Source: Chaenocephalus aceratus (lineage: Eukaryota > Chordata > Actinopteri > Perciformes > Channichthyidae). From it: a DNA stretch of 64,000 bases. The stretch's first letter is position 1, and each line of letters starts with the position of its first letter. The DNA is taken from positions 18,900,941 to 18,964,940 of the forward strand of contig CM043798.1 in the NCBI GenBank assembly GCA_023974075.1, written 5' to 3'. The notes under the pieces were generated by a model. The model was not told where the DNA came from. It ran no database searches and saw nothing but the letters and a program-made list of their open reading frames with translations. Of this stretch, positions 54,268-64,000 are shown piece by piece. A program made the translations under genes and the position numbers.

Positions 54268-54340
54268 CGTCACGTGCCTCAAAGGTTGAGAAGAAGGGAT
54301 GTTGAGGCTCCGCCCATGTTGAGCTCCCGCCCATGTTGGG
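54268..54340 (-). repeat. Right inverted repeat flanking the C48 protease unit
   Basis: Inverted counterpart of 43,724-43,792. Similarity ends in GGGGTAAAAAAAA on this side and in AATACC on the other, so no shared terminal tip or target duplication is evident. Confidence 0.75.
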
Positions 54341-56783
54341 GTAAAAAAAAAGTGTGCTTGTGTCATTCAAGCTCGGCTCTGTGTATGTGGAAATAGCGCA
54401 TTTAGTGAGCAAATGCAAATGCAAATGCCATAATCTGTTCATTGGGGACCATCAAAGCTATTTTTCATTGCTGTTGCCAGCCACTATTTCTCATGTAAAC
54501 CTACTACTGCTGCACCCCCTGTAATCTCAGATGCACCCCAAGTCATTTTGTTCTGGAACCGGGCCTGTACATGGCCATATACTAAACAAAATACAGAGCC
54601 CATTCCGTGTCCTGTTATTATTTACTTCCTCTCTGCCTTCTTCTGGTGATTTATCTGACGTCCAGCGCTCCGTATTTTAACCTCTTTTCCTTTCTCTTTC
54701 TTGATCCTCCTTAGCAACCTTCATTATAGTCCTTGACAGTGGTCTGTACTACTGTATTAACAACATGTCACATGTTAAGAATTTACAATCAGAATCGAGT
54801 ATTCAACTAAGCCGTGTAATACAAGTTGTTAGTAGCCTTAAGGGCCTACACAGTTGTTATGCTATACCACATTGCCCTTCACTGGATGTATAATGAGCTG
54901 CACTAAACTACATTTTAGCATTTAAAATACCTAGCAATTATTTTGCGGTTATTTTGGTGAAAGTAACTAAAAAGTAACTAAAAAGTAGTGTAACTCATTA
55001 CATTTCAGAGACAGTAATATTGTAATGTAACTTATTACTTTCAAAAGAGAGTGATAAGTCATATTACATTTTGGAAGTAACTTGCCCAACACTGCTTACA
55101 ATATAGTGAGAAACATGGGCTTGTGCTTTACTGAGGAGCTTTGTCATTCTGACAGGGAGGCAAACTGCAGTTATTACACTTCATGTTTTGAAATATGTGT
55201 AACTCTGTTCATATAAAACCCACACTGCTCAAACTTCGTTACTTTTCCGAAGATTGGAATATTTATTTATTTAGGGGCTTGGGGAATGAAGAGAAAAAAA
55301 AATGTGAGCATTTTATGAGCATTGGATTTTGACCCCTCATATAAACATGCATAATGCTATACTTTGCGGCCACACACTGTTGCCAAGCAACGCTTATTGT
55401 TTAGGTGTCCTTTGATAAGCAGGCAGTCATATCATTAGCTAGAACTAGCTAGATCTGACATCTGATAGATTTGGACATAAACGCGAGTGAAGTATAACCG
55501 GACGTGAGAGAGAGATCAGAGATCAGATCAGCTGCTGCAGATTTGAGTTTAGTTTAGTTTATTTATTTATAGTGTCGTGGACATTCCCCACTCCCCATCG
55601 ATGAACTGTCACAAAAACAGTAAATGGAGCAGCTTTAGCCGACATGGCTAATTTCCAGCTGTTGTCCCCGGCCAGATGGTGATAGACACCCTTAAAATTA
55701 CAATATATCAACAGCATTAATTATAAGAAAATATATAAAATAAAATAAAAAGGAGGAAAGAGGATAAAAGAGAACAGTAAACAACACACGTTACTATATA
55801 CAGTACATGTCACATATAGCACATCACAATCACATCACAGCTCCGCTGCTGTGACGGACCGTTGAGTGGAGCAAAATTAAATTAAATACACTAAGAGTTA
55901 GACCTAACACACTTAGTTAGTTTATCTACTCTGGAACTAGCTATACTAGTTATACATATATGTATTCTTTACTGTCAGGTCACTTATTACAGGTTCAGCG
56001 AGCTGCACGAGACTGACGGGCTGTCAGGAGAGGGAGAGGAAAAGAGAGCACCCCGTTTATTTTTCCCATTTTATTATCCAGAATTACTGTAAACCTTTGA
56101 ATAAAGTAGTTAATCTAGGCTACTATTAGTAGTTTGTTTAAATGCGTTACTTGTGTTGTTTTTTTCATTAAAATAAAATAAATCTCACGTACCCCCTGCA
56201 GTACTCCAACGTACCCCTAGGGGTCCGCGTACCCCCATTTGAGAACCACTGCTCTATAGTGCCCGTAATAGTGTTCACTGGAGTCCAGCACCTCAGCACC
56301 CCCACTCAAAAATACCTTCCCGCGCCTCTGGTGTTATGTAGCTTGTTATGCATGTAAACGGTCTGCAGAGTCACAAACCCTCAAAGTGCACCGTAGCGAG
56401 TAAAACTCAAACACAGATTGCGTTACGTTTGGACCAATCCGCGGATTTCCTCACACACACACACTCGGCAGGACGTTGCGAGGCTCGCTGCTGCGAGGAG
56501 CGGAACACTGAGCTGGCCAGACCCGACGTCATGGGCGGGCCCCATGGGGCCGGGCTATGGGGGTTATTCCCTATCTTTATTCAAGAGCGTGGTATTTAAA
56601 TTTGAGAGCATACTTTATGTATTTATTTCCCTCAAACTCTGTCCTCGCACTCAAATAGTGCCCTCGCACTCAAATAGTGCCTGCTTGCACTTAGATTTGC
56701 TCTGCTTGTGCTCAAACTGTACGCTCGCTCAGAATTATTCTGTACACGCTCGAAACTTTTTCTGCTCTCAGAATTATTCTGTG
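54341..56783. other. No gene; ends of two common fish DNA repeats
   Basis: At 54,955-55,096 is the end of a repeat finishing GTAACTTGCCCAACACTG. At 56,185-56,250 is a hAT-like end (GTACCCCCTGCAGTACTCC...TTTGAGAACCACTG); their other ends are not found here. Between 56,640 and 56,780 there are small imperfect repeats (CTCGCACTCAAATAGTGCC, CAGAATTATTCTG). Frames over 56,348-56,930 have no domain. Confidence 0.5.
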
Positions 56784-57453
56784 TGTAACAGAGTTATAAA
56801 GGTTGGTGTAAAATCCAGGTTAAATTGGAGAATTACGCCATCTGGTGTTACAAACGTGTGCCTGCATTGCTGTAGCTTTGTTACCGCAATGGATTGTGGG
56901 AGGTCCTCATACCGCGTGAGGATCTGTTGAGAGTAAGGTGCTATTGTATTATGTCTGTGGACAAAATGTATGTTATTATTTTATTAGGACAATAACGTTC
57001 TGTTGTGTTTGTTTAGTTTAATGTTAGTCGTTTAATGCTCACAGCAACATGTTTCTGTGTGATTCGCTATTTGTGTTATATGATTTATTAATGTGTTCGT
57101 CAATAGCTAATTTGAGCTAATAGGCTAACGTGAGCGTGGTGCTATCTCTCCAACAGAACGCAGCTCACGTGTTCATTGTATGTGTCCATTGCAATGCAGG
57201 TATGTGAGTTGTGTACACCAGTTTGTTTATGTTTAATGTTTCACATTGTTACCACTATACGATCATTGTTGTGTTGTTGAATATTGGATTGTAAAGGAGA
57301 TTTAGATACCGCGTGAGGATCTGTTGAGAAACGCAGCTCACGTGTTGATTGTATGTGTCCATTGCAATGCAGGTATCCTATGTATGGAATAAACTGAAGT
57401 AATCACCAGCTCTGAGTGGTCTGTTGTTGAGAGGACACCACACCGGGGTTACA
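56784..57453 (+). repeat. 5' LTR of the right-hand Gypsy element
   Basis: 670 bp, TG...CA. It holds an internal duplication: ATACCGCGTGAGGATCTGTT at 56,908 and 57,306, and CAGCTCACGTGTT with ATTGTATGTGTCCATTGCAA at 57,161 and 57,336. AATAAA lies at about 57,389. The 3' LTR is outside the window, so divergence cannot be judged. Confidence 0.85.
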
Positions 57454-57627
57454 TTGGTGCCGTGACCCGTTCTTGACTACGCCGGACCAGAGTGGATGTC
57501 TTCTCGCCGCTGCAACGTTTTGGAGCTTCAATTCCTTCATTGTGTTGGACTCTCAGGTTTATTTTGTTGATATAAGCCTTATTCTTTTGAACTTGTCATT
57601 TTATTTTTGGTTTACTATCGATAAAAC

Positions 57628-58989
57628 ATGAGTTCCAGTAGATTTAATACCTTTGAAATGACTCCTTTCAATGTTGGTAGGGGTAGAGGGCTATGTAGCA
57701 CACCTGTTCCATTTTCACTAGGTGACTTTAAGGTGGGGGATAGGAAAACTTTTGATGGGGATTCAGTGCACAGTCCTATCAGAAATGGAGATGTGATGAC
57801 ACCTTCCATCCAGCCTACAGTAGAGTTATCTACACCACAGTGCTTTAGCTCATCAGTCCCCAACCCTCCTGATGATGTGAGACTAGCTGACCAAATGAGC
57901 ACTATTGTGCAGCAGATAGGGCAGCAGCTAGCTGATAGCATTATGTCACGCATTAACACTACAGCTGCTGCGCACACGAGTCATGAAGAAACATGCATTA
58001 AAAAAGACACACTCCCCAGCCAAACACTGGATCTCTCCCAAGTCCAGCTAGTCACTCAGAGAGGAGTTAAAGACCCACCTGTGTTCAGAGGAGAGAGTTC
58101 AGACACACTGCCTGTTGATGAATGGGAGGATTTGATGAGAAATTACATCAGGAAAAGCAGTATCCAGTCAGAGCATCAAGCTGAAGAAATTCTGATTCAC
58201 CTGAGGGGCAGAGCAAAGGATGTTGTGAAGTTTGGGATAAGAAATAGCGGAATTGATGTCCAAGAGAACCCACAGGCCATCTATGGACTCCTCCGCAAAC
58301 ATTTCAGCTCCAGCCATTGCTCTTCTGTGCCCTTAGCTGACTTTTATTCCACTCTACCAAAAGAACAAGAGGACCCATATGAGTACTGGCTCAGACTAAA
58401 CAGAGCTGTCGATGTGGCTGACAGTTGTCTTAGGGAACAGGGTAAGGTGTTTGATAATCCCAGTATTGAAGTCACACGTATTATCATCAGACACTGCCCC
58501 AGCAGAGATTTAGCTCTTACATTTAGGTCCAAGACAATTGATAAATGGTCAGCACGAGAAGTTCAGGAAGTGTTAGATGAATACCATTTAGAGAAGGGAC
58601 TGAGGTCTTCCACAGAGAGAGGCAGGATAAACATGAATGTAGCTGAGGTGAACACTAATGCTGCTTTAGTGTCAGACATTCCCAAACAGGCACAAGCTGT
58701 GAGCCAGGACGCCCCCGCTTTCGAGAGGTTGATTGGTATGCTGGAGAAGGTGTTGCTCCAGGCCCCTGGGTATGCTCAAGCTAATAGGAGGCAATATACT
58801 GGCAACAAGCCACCAAAGATTGAGGGCTTTATGGACATGCCTTGTTCTATATGTAATGACAGCTCTCACTCTGCTTTCATACACTGTCGAGAGAACAGAC
58901 TTTGCTTCCTGTGTCACTTACCTGGCCACCCAAGACGTGAGTGCCCAGAGGGGAGACGTCCTCCTCACTACAACCAGCAGGGAAACTGA
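57628..58989 (+). CDS. Gag of the right-hand Gypsy element
   Basis: A 453-codon open frame; its ATG is about 175 bp after the 5' LTR. Gag forms the particle that packages element RNA. It shows a capsid-like middle part (VKDPPVFRGES, WEDLMRNYIRKSS, ILIHLRGRAKDVVKFG, EQEDPYEYWLRLNRAVD, then a helical part) and a C-terminal zinc knuckle (CFLCHLPGHPRREC) preceded by a second Cys pair (CSICNDSSHSAFIHC). It ends at a TGA inside a 49-bp overlap with the protease frame, which lies in the -1 frame. This suggests -1 ribosomal frameshifting for Pol expression. The frame is intact. Confidence 0.9.
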   Translation: MSSSRFNTFEMTPFNVGRGRGLCSTPVPFSLGDFKVGDRKTFDGDSVHSPIRNGDVMTPSIQPTVELSTPQCFSSSVPNPPDDVRLADQMSTIVQQIGQQLADSIMSRINTTAAAHTSHEETCIKKDTLPSQTLDLSQVQLVTQRGVKDPPVFRGESSDTLPVDEWEDLMRNYIRKSSIQSEHQAEEILIHLRGRAKDVVKFGIRNSGIDVQENPQAIYGLLRKHFSSSHCSSVPLADFYSTLPKEQEDPYEYWLRLNRAVDVADSCLREQGKVFDNPSIEVTRIIIRHCPSRDLALTFRSKTIDKWSAREVQEVLDEYHLEKGLRSSTERGRINMNVAEVNTNAALVSDIPKQAQAVSQDAPAFERLIGMLEKVLLQAPGYAQANRRQYTGNKPPKIEGFMDMPCSICNDSSHSAFIHCRENRLCFLCHLPGHPRRECPEGRRPPHYNQQGN

Positions 58990-60038
58990 ATGATCTGCAC
59001 AAGAGGGAGGATAGTGCAGATTATGTGAGTGAGCCTCCCACCTTGGATATGAAAGACATTGATGATTGTGAAACATTGTATGACACCTACAGCAGCATGG
59101 TGCCATCAAATAAGACACTGATTGTACAAAGGCTGCAAAGACTCCCAGAGACTGATAGTCTATTCCACACAGCTGTGACCACCAATAATGGACAAGCTCT
59201 CAAAGCATTAGTGGACAGTGGATCTATGGCATGCACAATTAGTGAGGCAGCTGACATAAGACTTTCACAATCTGTCCCTAACATGGAAAGGAAATCAGCC
59301 GAAGACTTTGTCATAGTTGGTTGTGGTGGTCACCTTGTTACCCCATCTGCCATGTATGATCTTACTGCATCAGTTTATGGCTATAAGGTAATAATTCCTG
59401 TTCTAGTTGTGCCGGGCCAGACTGATGAAATGATTCTCGGCAGCAATGCCATCAAGTGGCTCATTTTGCAGATGAAAAAAACTGTAAGTTGCCAAAATAT
59501 CACATCTCCTGTGACAAGTTTTCAGAGTGATAGTTTGCCCAAGTTGATGTCTCTGCTGTCCTCCTCAGATGAATGCAAAGGTGGAGCAGTAACTAACAAA
59601 ATTGGCACGGCAAAACTGAAAAGATGTGTAACTCTGCAGCCAATGTCTGAAAGTTTGGTGTGGGCGAAATTACCTGAGTCTGATGTCTCTGCAGTAGGGA
59701 GTACAGTCATCATTGAGCCCACCCAGTCAAAAGCCAGACCTGCACAAATTCTGGTGGGGAGGGTTGTCACGTCCTTATGGGGAAATGGCTGGGTTCCTGT
59801 CAAAATTGTAAACCCCACTGAAAAGCCACTCACCCTTAAAAAAAATGCAAAGGTTGCTGATGTGTCTCCCTGTCGTTCAGTGCAGGATTTACCAGATCCA
59901 GTTCGCATCCAATCCAGTGCACAGTACACACAGAGCCCGTCACCTGAGCCAAGGTCAGAGGAGGAGATGTCCCGTGTGTTGAGTGACATGGGTTTGCAGG
60001 ATTTGGACCTCTCATCTTGTGAAGTCTCTCTCGAGTAG
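58941..60038 (+). CDS. Protease of the right-hand Gypsy element
   Basis: A 365-codon frame with the retropepsin active site ALVDSGSMACTIS at about 59,210-59,245 and the second fold block MILGSNAIKWL near 59,440. It is in the -1 frame relative to Gag, and no independent start is needed if frameshifting is used. It ends in a single TAG (60,036-60,038). The RT follows in the same frame without other stops, so the original protein was one Pol polypeptide, or a stop-codon readthrough is used. Confidence 0.85.
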   Translation: MPRGETSSSLQPAGKLNDLHKREDSADYVSEPPTLDMKDIDDCETLYDTYSSMVPSNKTLIVQRLQRLPETDSLFHTAVTTNNGQALKALVDSGSMACTISEAADIRLSQSVPNMERKSAEDFVIVGCGGHLVTPSAMYDLTASVYGYKVIIPVLVVPGQTDEMILGSNAIKWLILQMKKTVSCQNITSPVTSFQSDSLPKLMSLLSSSDECKGGAVTNKIGTAKLKRCVTLQPMSESLVWAKLPESDVSAVGSTVIIEPTQSKARPAQILVGRVVTSLWGNGWVPVKIVNPTEKPLTLKKNAKVADVSPCRSVQDLPDPVRIQSSAQYTQSPSPEPRSEEEMSRVLSDMGLQDLDLSSCEVSLE

Positions 60039-60050
60039 AAAGATAAGCTG

Positions 60051-61271
60051 ATGAAAATCATTGAGCAGTATGAATCAACATTTTCGAAGCACAAAATGGA
60101 CTGTGGCGAGGCAGTGGATTTTGTGCACAGAATACACCTGGTTGATGACAAGCCCTTCAGACTTCCATACAGGCGGGTTCCGCCATGCCACTATGACAAG
60201 CTATGGACTGCTCTGAATGACATGGAGGAATTAGGAATCATTCGCAAATCTCAGAGTGAATACTCATCACCCCTTGTCCTCGTTGTCAAACTAAATGGTG
60301 ACCTTCGCCTTTGCAATGACTTCAGGTGGTTGAACGCAAGAACAGTAAAAGATGCACATCCATTGCCCCATCAGACAGATGCCCTTGCTGCGCTTGGTGG
60401 AAATGTGTTCTTTTCCACAATGGACCTCACGTCAGGGTTCTACAATGTCGGACTGCATAAAGATGACAGAAAATATACAGCGTTCTCCTCCCCATTCGGT
60501 CTTCATGAATACAACAGGATGCCCCAGGGCTTGACGAACAGCCCTGCCACTTTCATGCGAATGATGATGTCCATCTTTGGGGATGAGAACTTCACAAGTC
60601 TGCTATGCTACATGGATGATCTCATGGTCTATGCTCCATCTGAACAGGTTGCACTTGAGCGTCTACAGATGGTTTTCTCGGGTCTTGCAGCCAACAACTT
60701 AAAGCTCTCCCCTAAGAAGTGCTACTTTCTACGCAGGTCAGTCAAGTTTCTGGGACACATAATTTGTGAGGATGGTGTTAAGACCGACCCGAGTAAAGTG
60801 GAGGCTATAAATGATATGCAGGAAGCTGACTTGATGGAGAAAGATGGGCAAACACCGTGTGCTAAGAAGATCCGGTCTTTCTTAGGGATGGTTCTCTATT
60901 ACCACCATTTCATTGAGGGATGTTCTGCCAAAGCTAAGCCGCTGTTAAACCTTGTGGCTGAGCCTGCCACACCACACAAAAGAGGGAGAGGCCACAAACC
61001 AAAGTTTAAAAAAAGCTATGTCAGACTCTCTCCAACAGACTGGAATGATGAGTGCAAAGAGACATTTGGAACATTGAAGTATGAGCTGGTGCACAGTGTC
61101 ACTTTAGCACATCCAGATTTTAGCGCTCCATTCATTCTTGCAGTTGATGCCTCCTTTGATGGCATAGGGGCCGTCCTTTCACAGTTGCCTCCTGATGGAA
61201 AGATGGCCAGACCTGTAGCATTTGCTAGCAAGACACTTTCCCACTCTCAGCTGAACTATCCATCGACTTGA
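60051..61271 (+). CDS. Reverse transcriptase and start of RNase H, right-hand Gypsy element
   Basis: The frame continues from the protease after the TAG. RT motifs in order: NGDLRLCNDFRWLN, TMDLTSGFYNV, MPQGLTNSPATFMR, the catalytic CYMDDLMVYA (about 60,606-60,635) and KFLGHIICEDG. The RNase H start follows (LAVDASFDGIGAVLS) after an unusually long basic linker (HKRGRGHKPKFKKSY). The frame stops at TGA 61,269-61,271, after NYPST. Just beyond, the expected RLEFLALKWAV is readable in another frame, so a small deletion of a few bases has broken RNase H. Confidence 0.85.
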   Translation: MKIIEQYESTFSKHKMDCGEAVDFVHRIHLVDDKPFRLPYRRVPPCHYDKLWTALNDMEELGIIRKSQSEYSSPLVLVVKLNGDLRLCNDFRWLNARTVKDAHPLPHQTDALAALGGNVFFSTMDLTSGFYNVGLHKDDRKYTAFSSPFGLHEYNRMPQGLTNSPATFMRMMMSIFGDENFTSLLCYMDDLMVYAPSEQVALERLQMVFSGLAANNLKLSPKKCYFLRRSVKFLGHIICEDGVKTDPSKVEAINDMQEADLMEKDGQTPCAKKIRSFLGMVLYYHHFIEGCSAKAKPLLNLVAEPATPHKRGRGHKPKFKKSYVRLSPTDWNDECKETFGTLKYELVHSVTLAHPDFSAPFILAVDASFDGIGAVLSQLPPDGKMARPVAFASKTLSHSQLNYPST

Positions 61272-61272
61272 G

Positions 61273-63663
61273 TTTCTCGCTCTTAAATGGGCAGTTTGTG
61301 ACACATTTAACCATTGGCTAAAAGGCCAACGCTTCACAGTCTGGACGGATAATAATCCATTGACATACATCTTGACTAAGCCTAGGTTGGATGCTTGTGA
61401 GCAGAGGTGGGTTTCAAAGCTCGCAGCATACAGTTTTGACCTGAACTATATCCCTGGTCCAAAGAATGTGGTTGCTGATGCATTAAGTAGAGAGCCATTT
61501 GTCCAATCGTGCATGAGCCACCGTCTTGTGACTGAACCTTATGCGTTTTTAATGAACCACATGTCTGGGATGGTGGATAGAACAGTGCAAGATGCATTTA
61601 GGTGTACTAATAACTGCCAGGTGGTTGTTGATCAGTCCGAGGAAGTCGCCGTCATCACCCAGCCTCCTTCTCAGGGGTCCCTGTCATCACATGACGTCTC
61701 AGCAGTGTTGGATGCACACGACACTGGAGGTGTCGGCCAAGTGAGAGGAACAGGACCAGCTGTTTTTCAGGTCGCTGGTGTCGACCAGACTTCCTCTCTA
61801 CCGAAGAGTGAACTTGTTAATCTCCAAGAGCAGGATGATGTCATAGGCAGGGCTCTCTATTACATCCAGCGCCGCAGGAGACCCACAAGACGTGAGCGTG
61901 CTGCTGAGTCTCGCGGAGTGACAAAACTGCTAAGACACTTGCCCAAACTCTCCGTCAAGGATGGCATTTTGTGCAAGGTAAAGAAAGACAGACAAATGAA
62001 CATGACGATCCACCAAATTGTGGTTCCAGACTCCCTTAAGGCCCAAGTCCTCAATGGCATACATGACTCGGCTGGTCATCAGGGACAGGCCCGCACGCTT
62101 TCTCTTGCCAGGCAGAGATTCTTTTGGACAGGGATGGAACGTGACATCATCAATCATGTGAGAAATTGCTTCCGATGTGTGGTTGGAAAAACACCTGAGC
62201 CTAACGACCGTGCTCCTCTTGAAAGCATTTGCACCTCTGAACCGATGGAACTAGTCTGTATTGATTTCTTGACTGCTGAACAGACTGACAAAAAGTGTGT
62301 GGATGTTTTGGTAGTCACAGATCATTTTACTAAAATGTCTCATGCATTCCCGTGTAAAAATCAGTCAGCTAAGCAGGTCGCTCGTCGACTTTGGATTGAC
62401 TTTTTCTGCATATATGGTTTCCCCAAACGCATCCATTCAGATCAAGGAGCTAATTTTGAGAGTCAACTCATTAAAGAGCTCATGGAGGTGGCTGGCGTCC
62501 AGAAGTCACACACCACCCCTTACCATCCTATGGGGAATGGAGTTGTCGAGCGGTACAACAGAACACTTGGGAGCATGATAAGGGCCCTGCCTCCACATTC
62601 CAAGGCCAGGTGGCCACAAATGCTCCAAATGCTGACATTCTGTTACAATTGCACTGAGCATGAGACAACAGGCTTTGCCCCATTCTTTCTCATGTTTGGG
62701 AGGACCCCACGTCTGCCAGTTGATGTTGTGTTCCAGCATGCCCTCTCTAGCAGTGCTGTTGTTGGCCATTGTGAGTTTGTTTCCCGCTTGAAACGTGACC
62801 TGGCTGAAGCTGCTCACATTGCCCGGCAGAACAGTCGGACTGAACAGGCACGTCAGGCAAAGAACTACAACCGCAAAGCAAAAGGGTCACCTCTCACTAT
62901 TGGTGACAGAGTCTTGCTGGCAAATCGTGGTGAGAGAGGGAAAAGAAAGATTGCAGACAGATGGGTTTCCACAGTTTATGAAGTGATATCTGTGAAGCCA
63001 GGAATCAATGTGTACTGCATTAGAGATCCTGTGACGTCAAAGGAGAAAGTTGTTCACAGGAATCTCCTACTTCCTGTGAGTTTTCTCCCCGTGGGAGGCG
63101 ATGAAGATCTTGAGTCAAGCTGCTCTTCTGTTGCTGGAAGTGGACAAAGTGACCCAGTGGTTTCTCTTGCTGTACAGAACAGTGAGACGAAGACAGTTAA
63201 CTGGCTCCTGCAGATGGATGATGCAAATGATGGGGATGAGATAGCCAGCCAGCCTGATTGTTCTTCAGTTGTGGCTGTGAGCACAGCATCTTCAGAAGCA
63301 GAAGAGTCTTTGATCTCACATGTTGTGTGTGAGGTTTTGAATCTCTCAGACTCTTCCGTACGTGTTGCACAGTTGCCCTCCACTGTTGAATGTGAGGTGT
63401 CCCAAGATGCATCTTTACAGCCCTCAGCAGAAAGAGCTCATTGTGTGCCCTCCCCTGACATGGCAATAGATACACAACTAGGTGCACTCACACAGGGCCA
63501 TGTAGTTAGTGAACAGCCTCTTCCACTTTGCACTAGGGCAGGTAGACCTATAAAGCTTCCAGCTAGACTCATTTGTGAAGTGAATGAGCAGATTGTTGAT
63601 GACTCGGTGTCAACAAGTGGTTCTGTGTTTTCTACATATTCTTTGGTTAGACTCCTGATAGTG

Positions 63664-63699
<36 letters not shown>

Positions 63700-63750
63700 T
63701 TAGTTTTTTTTTTACCAGTATTTACACTGTCTTACAGTGTTCCTCAGTAA
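61273..63750 (+). CDS. RNase H end and integrase, right-hand Gypsy element
   Basis: After the frame break the protein continues with the RNase H terminus (FTVWTDNNPLTYI, VADALSRE). Integrase follows, with its zinc domain (HDSAGHQGQ, then CFRCVVGK) and a DDE core with Asp in VCIDFLT, Asp in HSDQGANF and Glu in NGVVERYN. The C-terminal part (GDRVLLANRGERGKRKIADRW) is the usual integrase tail. A long acidic Ser-rich extension follows, ending in a low-complexity stretch encoded by (AT)n at 63,666-63,698. No chromodomain is seen. The first in-frame ATG is at 61,360; homology starts before it. Confidence 0.85.
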
Positions 63751-64000
63751 TTTCAAGATGTAGAAGAGTAATGTTTATTTTATAAGAGGTGTACACGGCA
63801 TCTTTTGTGTCTATGTTATTAAGGGGTTTGGCCAATCTCTTGCTGACTTGTTCCAAGTGGACAGTTTCAAACTGACTTCAACGAGGTTATGCTCAAATTT
63901 CTACACGGCTTGTATTTTGTATCTCCTGTATGTTTTGTTGTTTTCTGTGTTTTGCCCAATTTAGCAGAATTTTAGGGGGGTGTATGTAACAGAGTTATAA
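63751..64000 (+). other. 3' non-coding part of the Gypsy element and start of the 3' LTR
   Basis: Non-coding. It ends with a polypurine tract (TTTTAGGGGGG) and TGTAACAGAGTTATAA at 63,985-64,000, which equals the first 16 bases of the 5' LTR. Confidence 0.85.

Larger units (their letters stand above)
56784..64000 (+). mobile_element. Gypsy-type LTR retrotransposon, right end outside the window
   Basis: The 5' LTR (TGTAACAGAGTT...GGGGTTACA, 56,784-57,453) is followed at once by a primer-binding-site-like TTGGTGCCGTGACCCG. Gag, protease, RT, RNase H and integrase follow in Gypsy order to about 63,290. Then come a long C-terminal tail, a non-coding stretch, a purine tract (AGGGGGGTGTA) and the first 16 bases of the 3' LTR at 63,985-64,000. 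No envelope gene is seen. There is one in-frame stop between protease and RT and one frame break in RNase H. Confidence 0.9.

Noticed and set aside
56348..56930. Frames of 83 and 170 codons near the Gypsy 5' LTR
   Set aside because: They span the hAT-like end, small repeats and the LTR start. No conserved motif.
63600..63750. Possible transmembrane segment or envelope at the end of the Gypsy Pol frame
   Set aside because: The hydrophobic run is encoded by an (AT)n microsatellite and T-run, so it is low complexity and not an envelope protein.

Overview
The window is a stretch of animal nuclear DNA, almost certainly from a ray-finned (teleost) fish. The evidence is intron-bearing genes with GT/AG splice sites, AATAAA signals, long (GT)n and (AT)n tracts, and teleost-style transposable elements: DIRS-like, L2/Rex-like and RTE-like LINEs, chromodomain and other Gypsy LTR elements, Tc1, hAT, Harbinger-like MITEs and a CACTA-like element. 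I see no ordinary host gene. Nearly everything recognisable is a transposable element or a gene carried by one, often nested and datable by target-site duplications (TSDs).

Region 1 (1-13,434). A 5'-truncated LINE lies on the minus strand (1300-2735). It is followed by a DIRS-like tyrosine-recombinase retroelement (about 3690-6532, minus, internally deleted), a Tc1/mariner remnant (7412-8345) split by an unknown insert, an L2-like LINE (8346 to about 11,797, minus, endonuclease plus RT with several breaks), and a truncated copy of a non-autonomous DNA element whose complete copy sits at 28,623-29,664.

Region 2 (13,435-42,205) is a set of nested elements. The outermost has long inverted repeats full of ACTAGT/GTTAAC palindromes. 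Its right arm was cut by a small internally deleted LTR retrotransposon (16,736-18,008, TSD CTAG) and again by a 23.9-kb CACTA/EnSpm-like element (18,198-42,104, TSD TA). The CACTA-like element holds four things: (a) a 12-kb element (19,081-31,018) whose inverted repeats are built from a 20-bp minisatellite and which carries two convergent genes, a 14-exon zinc-ribbon/HECT E3 ubiquitin ligase that reads open throughout and a broken DDE integrase-like gene; (b) a chromodomain Gypsy element (32,377-37,514, TSD CTCAG); (c) the 3' half of an intron-bearing gene resembling fish SAMD3-like proteins; (d) a hAT MITE (40,256-41,314, TSD ATGTACAT).

Region 3 (43,724-54,340) is flanked by inverted repeats and carries a multi-exon gene whose predicted product resembles a Ulp1/SENP (C48) cysteine protease. 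It keeps the His and Cys motifs but has Gly where I expect the catalytic Asp. Three CGGTACGTCC-ended MITEs, an RTE-like LINE (TSD ATGTTTCTTT, itself holding another LINE) and a BED-finger hAT element (TSD CACTGTAA) lie in its introns.

Region 4 (56,784-64,000) is a large, nearly complete Gypsy-type LTR retrotransposon on the plus strand. It runs off the right edge 16 bases into its 3' LTR.

The most notable content is mobile-element cargo acting on protein modification: a ubiquitin ligase (HECT) in one inverted-repeat unit and a SUMO-protease-like gene in another. All exon models and family names come from reading the sequence. No database search was run.
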